A stretch of DNA of 64,000 nt from UBA668 sp040081465 (lineage in GTDB: Bacteria > Actinomycetota > Acidimicrobiia > Acidimicrobiales > Ilumatobacteraceae): the NCBI GenBank assembly GCA_040081465.1, contig JBEBGL010000003.1:1-64000 (forward strand), in the 5' to 3' direction. Shown piece after piece: positions 16,803 through 24,904 of the stretch. The notes beneath the pieces were generated by a model. The model did not search any database. It was not told where the DNA came from and was given only the letters and a program-made list of their open reading frames with translations. The first letter of the stretch is position 1. Each line of letters starts with the position of its first letter. Made by a program: the position numbers and the translations under genes.

Positions 16803-17801
16803 GTGCCTGCCCCCGCAAATGCCGTTGCCCCTCGATACGACGTTGTCGGCATCGGTAACGCACTGGTCGACGTCATCAGTCACGCCGACGACGAATTCAT
16901 CGTTCGCCACGAACTTGCGAAAGGCTCGATGACCCTGGTCGACACCGACCGGGCGCTTTACCTCTATCGCGCGCTTGGCACGGCGATAGAGATGAGCGGA
17001 GGTTCGGCCGCCAACACGGTGACCGGTGTCGCGTCATTCGGTGGCCGAGCGGCCTACATCGGCAAGGTCAGCGACGACGACCTTGGTCGTGTGTTTGGTC
17101 ACGACATGCGCGCCGTCGGCGTGCAGTTTCGCCCGGGGGCTCCCGTGGAAGACACACCGACAGGCCGCTGCATCATCGTCGTCACGCCTGACGCCGAGCG
17201 CACGATGAACACGTACCTCGGTGTGTCGTCGTTGCTTTGCCCACCCGACATCGACGTGTCGACCGTCGCCGCAGGCAAGGTGTTGTACATGGAGGGTTAT
17301 CTGTTCGACCGGCCGCAGGCGAAAGAAGCCTTCCGCCTCGCGGCTGCGACAGCGCACGAGCACGGTCGTCAGGTATCGCTGACGCTTAGTGACTCGTTTT
17401 GCGTCGATCGCCACCGCGACGACTTTCGCTCTCTTGTGACCGACGAAGTCGACATTCTGTTCGGCAACAGCGACGAACTGATGTCGCTCTACGAGGTCGA
17501 TACTTTCGATGCCGCGGTGCAAGCCGTGCAACGCGATTGCCATCTCGCCGTCATCACGGTCGGTGCCAAGGGCTGTTACATCGTGACGCGTGACGCCGTG
17601 CTGACCGCCCCTGCCGAGGAAGTAACGAAGGTTCTCGACACGACAGGTGCTGGCGACCTGTTTGCTGCTGGCTTCCTGTTCGGTTACACCCGCGACTATC
17701 CGCTGGAACACTGCGCCAAGCTTGGCGCTATCGCTGCGGCCGAGGTGATATCGCACGTCGGTCCGCGTCCACTCGTCGAACTGAAGTCGCTACTGCCGTG
17801 A
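16803..17801 (+). CDS. PfkB family carbohydrate/nucleoside kinase (adenosine kinase-like)
   Basis: A ribokinase-fold kinase of 332 aa. Seen: YDVVGIGNALVDVI at the N-terminus, the GGSAANTVTGVASFGGRAAYIGKVSDDDLG signature, and the ATP/anion-hole motif DTTGAGDLFAAGF with the catalytic Asp. The pattern is closest to the adenosine kinase branch, and it overlaps the next gene, a phosphosugar mutase, by 4 nt (GTGA). In Mycobacterium the similar mutase (pmmB) follows a purine nucleoside phosphorylase and is near upp and add; here the kinase occupies the phosphorylase position, which supports a nucleoside or ribose substrate without proving it. The GTG 16803 start is set by TAGGGT. Confidence 0.85.
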   Translation: MPAPANAVAPRYDVVGIGNALVDVISHADDEFIVRHELAKGSMTLVDTDRALYLYRALGTAIEMSGGSAANTVTGVASFGGRAAYIGKVSDDDLGRVFGHDMRAVGVQFRPGAPVEDTPTGRCIIVVTPDAERTMNTYLGVSSLLCPPDIDVSTVAAGKVLYMEGYLFDRPQAKEAFRLAAATAHEHGRQVSLTLSDSFCVDRHRDDFRSLVTDEVDILFGNSDELMSLYEVDTFDAAVQAVQRDCHLAVITVGAKGCYIVTRDAVLTAPAEEVTKVLDTTGAGDLFAAGFLFGYTRDYPLEHCAKLGAIAAAEVISHVGPRPLVELKSLLP

Positions 17802-19387
17802 CGGAGGTCGTAGCCAGAGCTGAGGCATGGCTCGCCGCCGAGCCCGATGCCGACATGCGCGCCGAGCTCACCGGGTTGCTCGCAGGCTCAGCCGAGGATT
17901 TGCAGACTCGTTTCACTGGTCGACTTCAGTTCGGTACCGCGGGTCTGCGCGGCGCGGTCGGTGCCGGCCCACAACGCATGAACCGACTAGTCGTGCAGCA
18001 GGCAGCGGCCGGACTCGTTGACTATCTGCTCGCACACGTGCCGAACGCGGCCACTCGGGGCGTGATCATCGGCTTCGACGCGCGTCGCAAGAGTGATGTG
18101 TTCGCGCTCGACACAGCACGTGTGTGCGCGGCTCGGGGAGTGCGTGCGATGTTGTTCCCGCACATTGTTCCTACGCCGGTGTTGGCGTGGAACGTCACCG
18201 AGGTCGGTGCCGCCGCCGGTGTGATGGTGACGGCCTCGCACAATCCACCTGCCGACAACGGCTACAAGGTGTACCTCGGCACAGGTTCGCAAATCGTGTC
18301 GCCCGTCGACAGCGACATAACCGCGTTCATTGACAAGGTCGACGCGTGCGCGGTGCCAATGGCCGCAGCCGACGATCCACTGATCGAGACGCTCGGCAAC
18401 GATCGCGTCGAGTCTTATCTCGCGTTCGTCCCGACGGCACGCTTGTGCCCGCAGGTCGCAGGGGTTCAGATTGCGTACACGGCCATGCACGGCGTCGGTG
18501 GCGCAACGTTGCTCGCAGCTTTCGAGCGTGCTGGATTGCCAGCGCCAGCCGTTGTCGCCGAGCAGCAGCAGCCAGATGGCACCTTCCCTACGGTGCCGTT
18601 TCCGAATCCGGAAGAACCTGGCGCAATGGATCTGTTGATGGCGCGTGCGGCGGCGGTGGGTGCCGTCGTCGCTCTTGCGAACGATCCCGATGCCGACCGA
18701 CTGGGCGCGGCAATTCCAACTGCCGACGGCGGCTGGCGTCGACTGGGTGGTGACGAGATTGGTTGGCTGTTGGGCGATCACATCCTGCGTCACACAACGG
18801 GCGACGATCGCCTGGTAGTGACCACGCTTGTCTCGTCGTCGTTGTTGTCGCGTATGGCCGCGGCGCACGGGGTGGCGTGCGAGGAAACGTTCACCGGTTT
18901 CAAGTGGATCGCGCACACAGTGCTGGCGAATCCGTCGCGCCGATTCGTGTTCGGGTACGAGCAAGCGCTCGGCTACCTCGTGTGCAGTCAACCGCTCGAC
19001 AAAGACGGCATCACGGCCGCTGTGCTGATGGCCGAAGTCGCCGCGCTAGCGGTCGCAGAAGGCGTAACGCTGCAGGATCGCCTCGACGCCATCGCAGCGA
19101 CTTACGGTCGCCACATCATGGCCGATCGTTCCGTGCACATGCCGCCGGCCGATGGCGCGGCAGCCGTCGCGCGCTTGCGAGCAGCGCCACCAACGAGTGT
19201 CGGCGGAATTGAGGTCACCGAGATTCTCTGGTTCGACGAGGCTGGGTTGCTGCGGCTCGAACTGGGCGAGAACATGCGCGTGCAGGTGCGTCCGAGTGGC
19301 ACCGAACCAAAGGTGAAGCTCTATGGCGAAGGAATCGGAATCGACCCGGCGCCGTATCTGGAATCGCTCGCCGCCCTCCTCAACTGA
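17798..19387 (+). CDS. Phosphosugar mutase (phosphomannomutase / phosphopentomutase type)
   Basis: An alpha-D-phosphohexomutase family enzyme of 529 aa. The catalytic phosphoserine loop is VTASHNPPADNGYK, the metal loop is NDPDADRLG, the sugar-binding loop is GYEQALGY (normally GEESGH-like), and the phosphate-binding loop VRPSGTEPKVKLY is near the C-terminus. The start RLQFGTAGLRG is typical of the PGM2/PmmB subgroup, whose eukaryotic members are phosphopentomutases. Together with the neighbouring kinase, upp and add, interconversion of ribose-1-P and ribose-5-P is a reasonable guess. GTG 17798 overlaps the kinase stop (GTGA), which implies translational coupling. Confidence 0.88.
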   Translation: MTEVVARAEAWLAAEPDADMRAELTGLLAGSAEDLQTRFTGRLQFGTAGLRGAVGAGPQRMNRLVVQQAAAGLVDYLLAHVPNAATRGVIIGFDARRKSDVFALDTARVCAARGVRAMLFPHIVPTPVLAWNVTEVGAAAGVMVTASHNPPADNGYKVYLGTGSQIVSPVDSDITAFIDKVDACAVPMAAADDPLIETLGNDRVESYLAFVPTARLCPQVAGVQIAYTAMHGVGGATLLAAFERAGLPAPAVVAEQQQPDGTFPTVPFPNPEEPGAMDLLMARAAAVGAVVALANDPDADRLGAAIPTADGGWRRLGGDEIGWLLGDHILRHTTGDDRLVVTTLVSSSLLSRMAAAHGVACEETFTGFKWIAHTVLANPSRRFVFGYEQALGYLVCSQPLDKDGITAAVLMAEVAALAVAEGVTLQDRLDAIAATYGRHIMADRSVHMPPADGAAAVARLRAAPPTSVGGIEVTEILWFDEAGLLRLELGENMRVQVRPSGTEPKVKLYGEGIGIDPAPYLESLAALLN

Positions 19388-19396
19388 GCCGATCGG

Positions 19397-20032
19397 TTAG
19401 GCGGGGGAGCCGAATTGACGATCGCCGGCGTCGCCGAGGCCAGGCACGATGAACGCGGTCTCATTCAGGCGCTCGTCGAGCGATGCGGTGTACACAGCCA
19501 GGTCGAGATCGGTCGTGCGCAACATGTCGATCCCCTCCGGTGCCGCCAATACGCAAACGACGATGATCGTGCCGGTCGCACCACGCTCGACTAACAGTTG
19601 ACACGTGTGCGCCAGCGACCCGCCGGTAGCGAGCATCGGATCCAGCACGATGCACTGACGACCAGCAAGGTTCTCGGGCAGCTTGTTGACATACGGCACT
19701 GGCTGATGCGTCGCTTCGTCGCGCGCCACGCCGATGAAACCGACATCCGCGCTGGGTAGCAACTCTTGCGCGGCGTGGAGAAAGCCGAGTCCGGCGCGCA
19801 AGACGGGAACGACGATTGGTTGCGTCGTGAGTTGACGACCTTTCGTCATCGTCAGCGGTGTTTGCACGTCGACGTCGTGCGTCGTCAGACCTCGAGTCGC
19901 CTCGGCGATCAGCAACGTGCCGATGCGCTCCAGCTCCTGCCGGAACATCGCGTTGGGCGTGTCCTTATCGCGTACGCGGGTTAACGAATCGGCAATGAGC
20001 GGGTGATCGACGACGTGCAGGGCGACGGGCAT
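19397..20032 (-). CDS. upp: Uracil phosphoribosyltransferase
   Basis: Upp salvages uracil, making UMP from uracil and PRPP. The 211-aa length is standard. Visible: HPLIADSLTRVRDKDT at the N-terminus, LRAGLGFLHAAQELLP, YVNKLPENLAGRQCIVLDPMLATGGSLAHTC with the PRPP-binding loop, and the uracil-binding end TASLDERLNETAFIVPGLGDAGDRQFG. The start is ATG 20032 with TAATCT 6 nt upstream, overlapping the stop codon of the preceding add gene. upp can therefore be made from its own leaderless transcript as well as by read-through. It converges with the mutase gene 9 nt away. Confidence 0.95.
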   Translation of the reverse strand: MPVALHVVDHPLIADSLTRVRDKDTPNAMFRQELERIGTLLIAEATRGLTTHDVDVQTPLTMTKGRQLTTQPIVVPVLRAGLGFLHAAQELLPSADVGFIGVARDEATHQPVPYVNKLPENLAGRQCIVLDPMLATGGSLAHTCQLLVERGATGTIIVVCVLAAPEGIDMLRTTDLDLAVYTASLDERLNETAFIVPGLGDAGDRQFGSPA

Positions 20033-20038
20033 GCCGTC

Positions 20039-20044
20039 AGATTA
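20039..20044 (-). promoter_or_regulatory. -10 TAATCT for upp, overlapping the add stop codon
   Basis: TAnnnT hexamer 6 nt before ATG 20032. Its first three bases are the TAA stop of add, so an internal promoter is built into the end of the upstream gene. Confidence 0.5.
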
Positions 20045-21100
20045 GAGGGCGTCAGCGCGGGCGGCCGCATAGCGGGGCTTGATCACGCCGTTGATCAGCT
20101 TTAGCCGCTCGGGGAACGGAGCGAACGCACTCTTCATCGAGTTGATCGTGATCCATTCGAAGTCGTCGATGCCCCAGCCGAACGCATCTCGCAACAGCTC
20201 CATCTCGTACGACATTGAAGTGGCGCTCATCAGGCGATTGTCGGTGTTCAGGGTCACCCGAAACCGCAAACGGCGCAGCATGCCAATCGGGTGATCGGCG
20301 ATCGTGGCGCAGACGCCGGTGCCGACGTTGCTGGTGGGGCACAGCTCGAGCGGGATGCGTCGGTCGCGAATGAACGCAGCCAGTCGGCCTAGCTGCTCTT
20401 CGCCTTCGGGCCCCTTGATGTCGTCGACAATTCGCACGCCATGGCCCAGCCGCTCGGCCCCGCAGAACTGCACTGCTTCCCAAATGCTTGGAAGGCCGAA
20501 TGCTTCACCGGCGTGGATCGTCGTATGAAAGTTCTCGCTCTGCACATATTGGAATGCGTCGAGATGGCGCGTCGGCGGGTAGCCAGCCTCGGCTCCAGCA
20601 ATGTCGAAGCCGACACAGCCAACGTCGCGCCACCGCACGGCAAGTTCGGCGATCTCGCGACTGCGCGCCGCGGTGCGCATTGCTGAACAGATGAGGTAGA
20701 TCGTGAGATCGGTGCCAGCCGAGCCGCGTCGGAAGCCATCGAGAATCGCTTCGACGACTTCGTCGAGCGTCAGGCCCTTCTCGGTGCACAACTCGGGAGC
20801 CATGCGCACTTCGGCGTAAACGACCCCGTCGGCGGCGAGGTCGACTGCGCACTCGTAGCTGACACGCTCGATTGAATCGCGATCCTGCATGACGCCAACG
20901 GTGTGAGCAAAGGTTTCCAGGTACAGCACGAGGTCGTTGCGTTTCGCGCCGCTGTTGAACCACAACGCCAGCTCGTCGACATCATGCGTTGGCAGGTTCT
21001 TGTAGCCGTACTCCTGCGCGAGCTCGATCACGCTGGCAGGTCGCAGGCCGCCATCGAGGTGATCGTGCAGCAGCGCTTTCGGAAGTGTTTTGATGTTCAT
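20042..21100 (-). CDS. add: Adenosine deaminase
   Basis: Converts adenosine and deoxyadenosine to inosine forms. The 352-aa protein has the zinc site HDHLDGGLRP (His12, His14), YAEVRMAPELC, the HAGEAFG motif with the third zinc His region and catalytic Glu, LGHGVRI, LELCPTSNVGTG, and LNTDNRLMS with the zinc Asp. The Asp-Asn pair in place of the usual Asp-Asp is common in actinobacterial members. ATG 21100 is chosen because it forms an ATGA overlap with the upstream phyH-like gene; the longer reading frame adds residues within that gene. In salvage it connects adenosine to the hypoxanthine/guanine pool. Confidence 0.94.
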   Translation of the reverse strand: MNIKTLPKALLHDHLDGGLRPASVIELAQEYGYKNLPTHDVDELALWFNSGAKRNDLVLYLETFAHTVGVMQDRDSIERVSYECAVDLAADGVVYAEVRMAPELCTEKGLTLDEVVEAILDGFRRGSAGTDLTIYLICSAMRTAARSREIAELAVRWRDVGCVGFDIAGAEAGYPPTRHLDAFQYVQSENFHTTIHAGEAFGLPSIWEAVQFCGAERLGHGVRIVDDIKGPEGEEQLGRLAAFIRDRRIPLELCPTSNVGTGVCATIADHPIGMLRRLRFRVTLNTDNRLMSATSMSYEMELLRDAFGWGIDDFEWITINSMKSAFAPFPERLKLINGVIKPRYAAARADAL

Positions 21101-21963
21101 GCGGCGAGCGGTCGCAATGGCATCGTTGCCGGTCGTTGCAGCCAGTTCCACGATGGGTACTCGGCAGCGGCGGAAATGCAGTGCACGCTGTATGCGTGGC
21201 GGCTCTTGGGCGAGCGATTGACGTCGCTCCAGTGCGGCAACAGCCCGTGAAGGACAACGAGTGTGCCCGCCGGAACTTCGATGGGAACCAGCTCTTCGGG
21301 TGGCGCAGGCAGCGGCGTCGGGTCGAGTTCGCTGAACAGGGTTCCTGATTCGTCATCGGCTGCAGCACGCTTGAAAAGTTTGCGCAGAGCTGTGCGATGG
21401 CCGCCTGGTGCGGCCCACATGCAGCCGTTCTCGAGCGTCGCGTCTTCGATTGCAAACCAGAAGCCCGTCACTGTGATTGGGTCGGTGTACAGGAAGGTTG
21501 CGTCTTGGTGGCAGCCAACCTCGCCACCGATGAGTGGCTGCTTGAAGATGTACATGCTCTGCAGTGCGAGAGCATCGGCCATTCCCACGTCGGCGGCGAC
21601 ACCGGCCAGTTGCGGCGTGTACGTGAACTGTTCGAACTCGGGGTGCAGATCGTGCAGTGCATGCCCAATCTTGTTGATGCTCAACGACTTCTCGGTGCGC
21701 AGCGTGCCATCGTTAGCGAAGGCTTCCGCTTCGAAGAAACACGACACGCGGCCGCCCGATTCCAGGAACTGGCGATCGCTGACACGCGTCTGTTCGTCGG
21801 TGCGGAAGACGCTCGGCCGCGAAGGCGGTCGGAACTTGTCGACGATTTCCTCAGCGGCTGCCTTCAGCGCTGCGCACGAGTCGCGGCTGACGAAATCCTC
21901 GACTACCAGGTAGCCATCGCGATGGAAGCCTGCGATCTGCTCGTTGTCGAGGAAGAGGCCCAT
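21097..21963 (-). CDS. Phytanoyl-CoA dioxygenase (PhyH) family protein
   Basis: A 288-aa Fe(II)/2-oxoglutarate oxygenase of the PhyH superfamily. The facial triad can be placed at CHQDATFLY (His and Asp), with the distal His in VLHGLLPHWSDVN and the 2-oxoglutarate-binding Arg in SRHAYSVH. The N-terminal GLFLDNEQIAGFHRDGYLVVEDF is typical. Family members hydroxylate substrates from phytanoyl-CoA to small secondary metabolites, so the substrate is open. It overlaps add by ATGA, meaning one mRNA. The start ATG 21963 has TACGAT 6 nt upstream (leaderless). It is divergent from queF. Confidence 0.88.
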   Translation of the reverse strand: MGLFLDNEQIAGFHRDGYLVVEDFVSRDSCAALKAAAEEIVDKFRPPSRPSVFRTDEQTRVSDRQFLESGGRVSCFFEAEAFANDGTLRTEKSLSINKIGHALHDLHPEFEQFTYTPQLAGVAADVGMADALALQSMYIFKQPLIGGEVGCHQDATFLYTDPITVTGFWFAIEDATLENGCMWAAPGGHRTALRKLFKRAAADDESGTLFSELDPTPLPAPPEELVPIEVPAGTLVVLHGLLPHWSDVNRSPKSRHAYSVHCISAAAEYPSWNWLQRPATMPLRPLAA

Positions 21964-21969
21964 TCACAC

Positions 21970-21975
21970 ATCGTA
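21970..21975 (-). promoter_or_regulatory. -10 TACGAT for phyH-add
   Basis: TAnnnT hexamer 6 nt before ATG 21963; same hexamer as the pepN promoter. Confidence 0.55.
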
Positions 21976-22012
21976 TGCGCATGTGCCGTTGAACTATTAG
22001 TTAAACGACACG

Positions 22013-22018
22013 TAGCCT
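22013..22018 (+). promoter_or_regulatory. -10 TAGCCT for queF
   Basis: TAnnnT hexamer 6 nt before GTG 22025, 37 bp from the divergent phyH promoter. There is no space for a preQ1 riboswitch in a leaderless mRNA. Confidence 0.55.
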
Positions 22019-22024
22019 TGAGAT

Positions 22025-22414
22025 GTGAACATTGACCCGGCGACCGAGCACCTGACGATCCTCGGCGGGACTGTGCGACATGCGGTTGAGCACGTGGAAG
22101 TGTTTGCTGCCCCGGCCAACGTCACACAGATCCGGTTCACCAACGACGAGTTGAACTCGATGTGCCCAGTCACCGAGCAGCCCGACCTGTCCACCGTCGT
22201 CATCGAGTACACCCCTGACAAGTGGTGTATCGAGTCGAAGAGCTTGAAGCTGTACCTCTGGGGTTTCCGCAACCGCGCCGTCTTCGCCGAAGCCTTAGCC
22301 GCCGAGATCGCCAACGAGGTCATGGGCACGGCGAAACCCAAGCACGTAAGAGTCACGCTGACGCAACGCCCTCGCGGTGGAATTGAAGTTCAGGCAGTCG
22401 CAGAACTGCCGTAA
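22025..22414 (+). CDS. queF: NADPH-dependent 7-cyano-7-deazaguanine reductase, type I
   Basis: QueF reduces preQ0 to preQ1 with NADPH on the way to queuosine in tRNA. The 129-aa length marks the short (unimodular) class. Cys47 in NSMCPVTEQPD forms the thioimide with substrate and Asp54 is the proton donor. The QueF motif ESKSLKLYLW (from residue 70) binds NADPH. No queC, queD or queE is in the window, so preQ0 must come from elsewhere in the genome or from uptake. GTG 22025 is preceded by TAGCCT. It converges with the nucleoside permease gene 10 nt away. Confidence 0.95.
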   Translation: MNIDPATEHLTILGGTVRHAVEHVEVFAAPANVTQIRFTNDELNSMCPVTEQPDLSTVVIEYTPDKWCIESKSLKLYLWGFRNRAVFAEALAAEIANEVMGTAKPKHVRVTLTQRPRGGIEVQAVAELP

Positions 22415-22424
22415 ATCGCGGTGC

Positions 22425-23732
22425 CTAGTGGCCCTCGCCGGGCCGATACGGCAAGCCAGCCATTGCGGGTGGCCGCAGTCGCTTGCTCGCTGTTGCTAGC
22501 ACCACCAGTGTCGCCACGTACGGAACGGATTGCGTCAACGACTCGGGTACCTCTTTGACGGTGAGGTACGCAGTGAGGAACAGCGCTCCGGTGATCGCCG
22601 CGGTGAGAACCGTGATCATCTTCTTGCGCAGCAACGAGACGATCAGCATTAGCCCTGCGACCAACGTGACGAAAAGGAACAACGCAGGCAGGCTGGAACT
22701 GGCGACAAGCTTGAGTCCATCGGAGTAGCCAAACAGCGCGGCACCGCCGGTGACGCCGAGGGGGCGCCAGTTGCCAAAGATCATCGCTGCCATGCCGATG
22801 AACCCGCGACCACCGGTCTGGCCCTGGCGGTAGTACGACGACGCGACGATGGCGAGTGTCGCCCCGCCGAAACCGGCCAACCCGCCACTGACCAACAGGC
22901 CGGCGTAACGCATGCGGTTGACCTTGACGCCCAGAGTCTCTGCCGCCCACGGGTGCTCGCCCGACGAACGCAGTCGAAGGCCGAAGCGCGTGCGCCACAG
23001 AATCCAGAACGTAAGCGGAACCATGGCGACGGCTAGCACGGTGAGCCACGACAGGTTGACTGTGAGGCCCTTGCCGATTCCACCGATGTCTCCGAGTAGG
23101 AACCAGTGCTTTTCTTCCAGCCAGCCGAAGAAGTCGGGTGTCTTCCACCCGAAGAGTTCGCCGCCCGCGAAGAACGGGGTGTCGAACTTGGGAATGCCGT
23201 ACTTCTGCTGTGGTGATTGGCTGACGCCGCCACCCTGCTCGCCGGTGAATATGAGGTCGCTTAGGTAGCGCGCGCCGAAGAAGCCGAGAATGTTCATCAC
23301 GACTCCGGAGATCACTTGGTTCACACCGAAGCGCACGGTCGCAATCGCGTGGATGAGAGCTCCGAACATGCCGAGCGAAATGCCGAGCAGTAGACCGACC
23401 CACGGCCCCCACTTCCACGCACCAAAACCTGCACCCCATGTGCCGAGAATCATCATGCCTTCAAGGCCAATGTTGAAGACGCCACAGCGCTCGGCCCAAA
23501 GTGCAGCGAGACCGGCCAGCAAGATCGGCACCGTCAGTCGAAGCGCAGTTCCGATAGTGCCCGACGAAGTCAGTGGATCTTCGTCGGTCCACAGCCGAGT
23601 GATGCTCATCAGCGTCAGCAGTGTGAGGCCGACCGTGAGGATCATGTTCCGTCGCACTGCGAAGAAACGACCAAGGCCAGTGGTGGGGCGAGCTTCGTGG
23701 GTCGGAGAGAGTGTTGGGGCGATCGTGCTCAT
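22425..23732 (-). CDS. Nucleoside-type ABC transporter permease (second)
   Basis: A membrane permease of 435 aa from the BmpA/NupQ-type (branched-chain/ribose permease) family. Typical strings are TVPILLAGLAALWAERCGVFNIGLEGMMILG, FGVNQVISGVVMNILG, LRLRSSGEHPWAAETLGVKV and GFIGMAAMIFGNWRPLGV. About ten hydrophobic segments are seen. A loop insert (SQSPQQKYGIPKFDTPFFAGGELFGW) is external by prediction. ATG 23732 overlaps the stop of the first permease by ATGA, which removes the upstream residues of the longer frame. It is the last gene of the bmpA-ATPase-permease-permease operon. Confidence 0.9.
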   Translation of the reverse strand: MSTIAPTLSPTHEARPTTGLGRFFAVRRNMILTVGLTLLTLMSITRLWTDEDPLTSSGTIGTALRLTVPILLAGLAALWAERCGVFNIGLEGMMILGTWGAGFGAWKWGPWVGLLLGISLGMFGALIHAIATVRFGVNQVISGVVMNILGFFGARYLSDLIFTGEQGGGVSQSPQQKYGIPKFDTPFFAGGELFGWKTPDFFGWLEEKHWFLLGDIGGIGKGLTVNLSWLTVLAVAMVPLTFWILWRTRFGLRLRSSGEHPWAAETLGVKVNRMRYAGLLVSGGLAGFGGATLAIVASSYYRQGQTGGRGFIGMAAMIFGNWRPLGVTGGAALFGYSDGLKLVASSSLPALFLFVTLVAGLMLIVSLLRKKMITVLTAAITGALFLTAYLTVKEVPESLTQSVPYVATLVVLATASKRLRPPAMAGLPYRPGEGH

Positions 23733-24904
23733 GCTGATACTCCCGCTGTTACGTCGGACGCAACCAAACGGGCTGCGGTCTGTTCTGCTGTTCGCTTGTT
23801 CAGCCAACGGATGCTGGCCTCATTGACGATCACGACTGTCAACACAATGACGGCCTGGATCACTTTCACAATCGAGCTCGGGATCTCGGCCAACTGCAGT
23901 TGCGCGGATGTCGAGTCGAGGAAGCCGAACAGAAGGGCGGCGGCCACGATGCCAATCGGATGGTGGCGGCCGAGCAGGGCCACCGTGATACCCGCAAAGC
24001 CAAGTTGCGTAGGTGTGGCGTTCGGGCCGTAGCCGTAGATCTCACCGACAACACTCTGCATAGCTACCAATCCAGCGATGCCACCAGAGATGAGCATTGC
24101 GATCACGATCATTTTCTTGGCACCGATGCCGGAGGTTGTCGCGGCGCCGGCGTTGAGGCCGGACGCGCGGAGGCGAAACCCGAATCGGCTCTTGAACACC
24201 AAGATCCAGTAAAGGAACACGACGAACAACGCGACGATGAACATTCCGCCGAGTCGATCCTTGACAATGTCGGGCATGCGTCCGCTCACCGGCAGTGCCT
24301 TGGTCTTGATGTTGAGCTCGAGCGAGTTGTCGCGGAACCAGTTCTCGAACAACCACTGGATCACCGACAACGCGATGTAGTTGAGCATGATCGTGGAGAT
24401 GACCTCGTGGACGCCGCGAGTCACTTTCAATACTGCGGCGATGCTGGCCCACGCGGCACCGGCGATCATGGCGAGCAGAAGCACGGCTGTCACATGCAGC
24501 GGTGCGGGCAGGCTGAGCTGTGTACCGATGGCGGACGCCATCAGCGCGGCGAACAAGTACTGCCCTTCAACGCCGATGTTGAACAGGTTCATCTTGAACC
24601 CGACGGCGACGGCGGTTGCTGCCATCATCAGCGGGGTAGCCCGTTTCATCATCTCGAGCAGCTGGTTGCTTTGCGTGCCGGTCTTGACGATCTCGGTGTA
24701 AGCCGCCCACGGGTCTTTACCGGTGACCGCGAGCAGCACTGCGCAGATGCCTAACGCGATGACGACGGCGGCGAGCGAACTCGCAAGCGTGAACAGGCCG
24801 GTCGTTAAGCCGCCCGCGTTGCTGGTGGTGGTGATCTTCTTCAGTAGACCGCTGAAGCCCGTGTCGAGCTGCTTTGCGATCGTGTCGTTGTTTTCGTCGG
24901 CCAT
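23729..24904 (-). CDS. Nucleoside-type ABC transporter permease (first)
   Basis: The partner permease, 391 aa, of the same family (NupP-like). Seen: GKDPWAAYTEIVKTGTQ near the first membrane segment, ATPLMMAATAVAVGFKMNLFNIGVEGQYLFAAL, GVHEVISTIMLNYIALS, FRLRASGLNAGAATTSGIGAKKM, and GFAGITVALLGRHHPIGI. The conserved GVEGQ and ALLGRHHPIGI loops contact the ATPase in this family. Its ATG overlaps the ATPase stop as TGATG. It should act as a heterodimer with the second permease to import nucleosides or similar purine compounds. Confidence 0.9.
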   Translation of the reverse strand: MADENNDTIAKQLDTGFSGLLKKITTTSNAGGLTTGLFTLASSLAAVVIALGICAVLLAVTGKDPWAAYTEIVKTGTQSNQLLEMMKRATPLMMAATAVAVGFKMNLFNIGVEGQYLFAALMASAIGTQLSLPAPLHVTAVLLLAMIAGAAWASIAAVLKVTRGVHEVISTIMLNYIALSVIQWLFENWFRDNSLELNIKTKALPVSGRMPDIVKDRLGGMFIVALFVVFLYWILVFKSRFGFRLRASGLNAGAATTSGIGAKKMIVIAMLISGGIAGLVAMQSVVGEIYGYGPNATPTQLGFAGITVALLGRHHPIGIVAAALLFGFLDSTSAQLQLAEIPSSIVKVIQAVIVLTVVIVNEASIRWLNKRTAEQTAARLVASDVTAGVSA

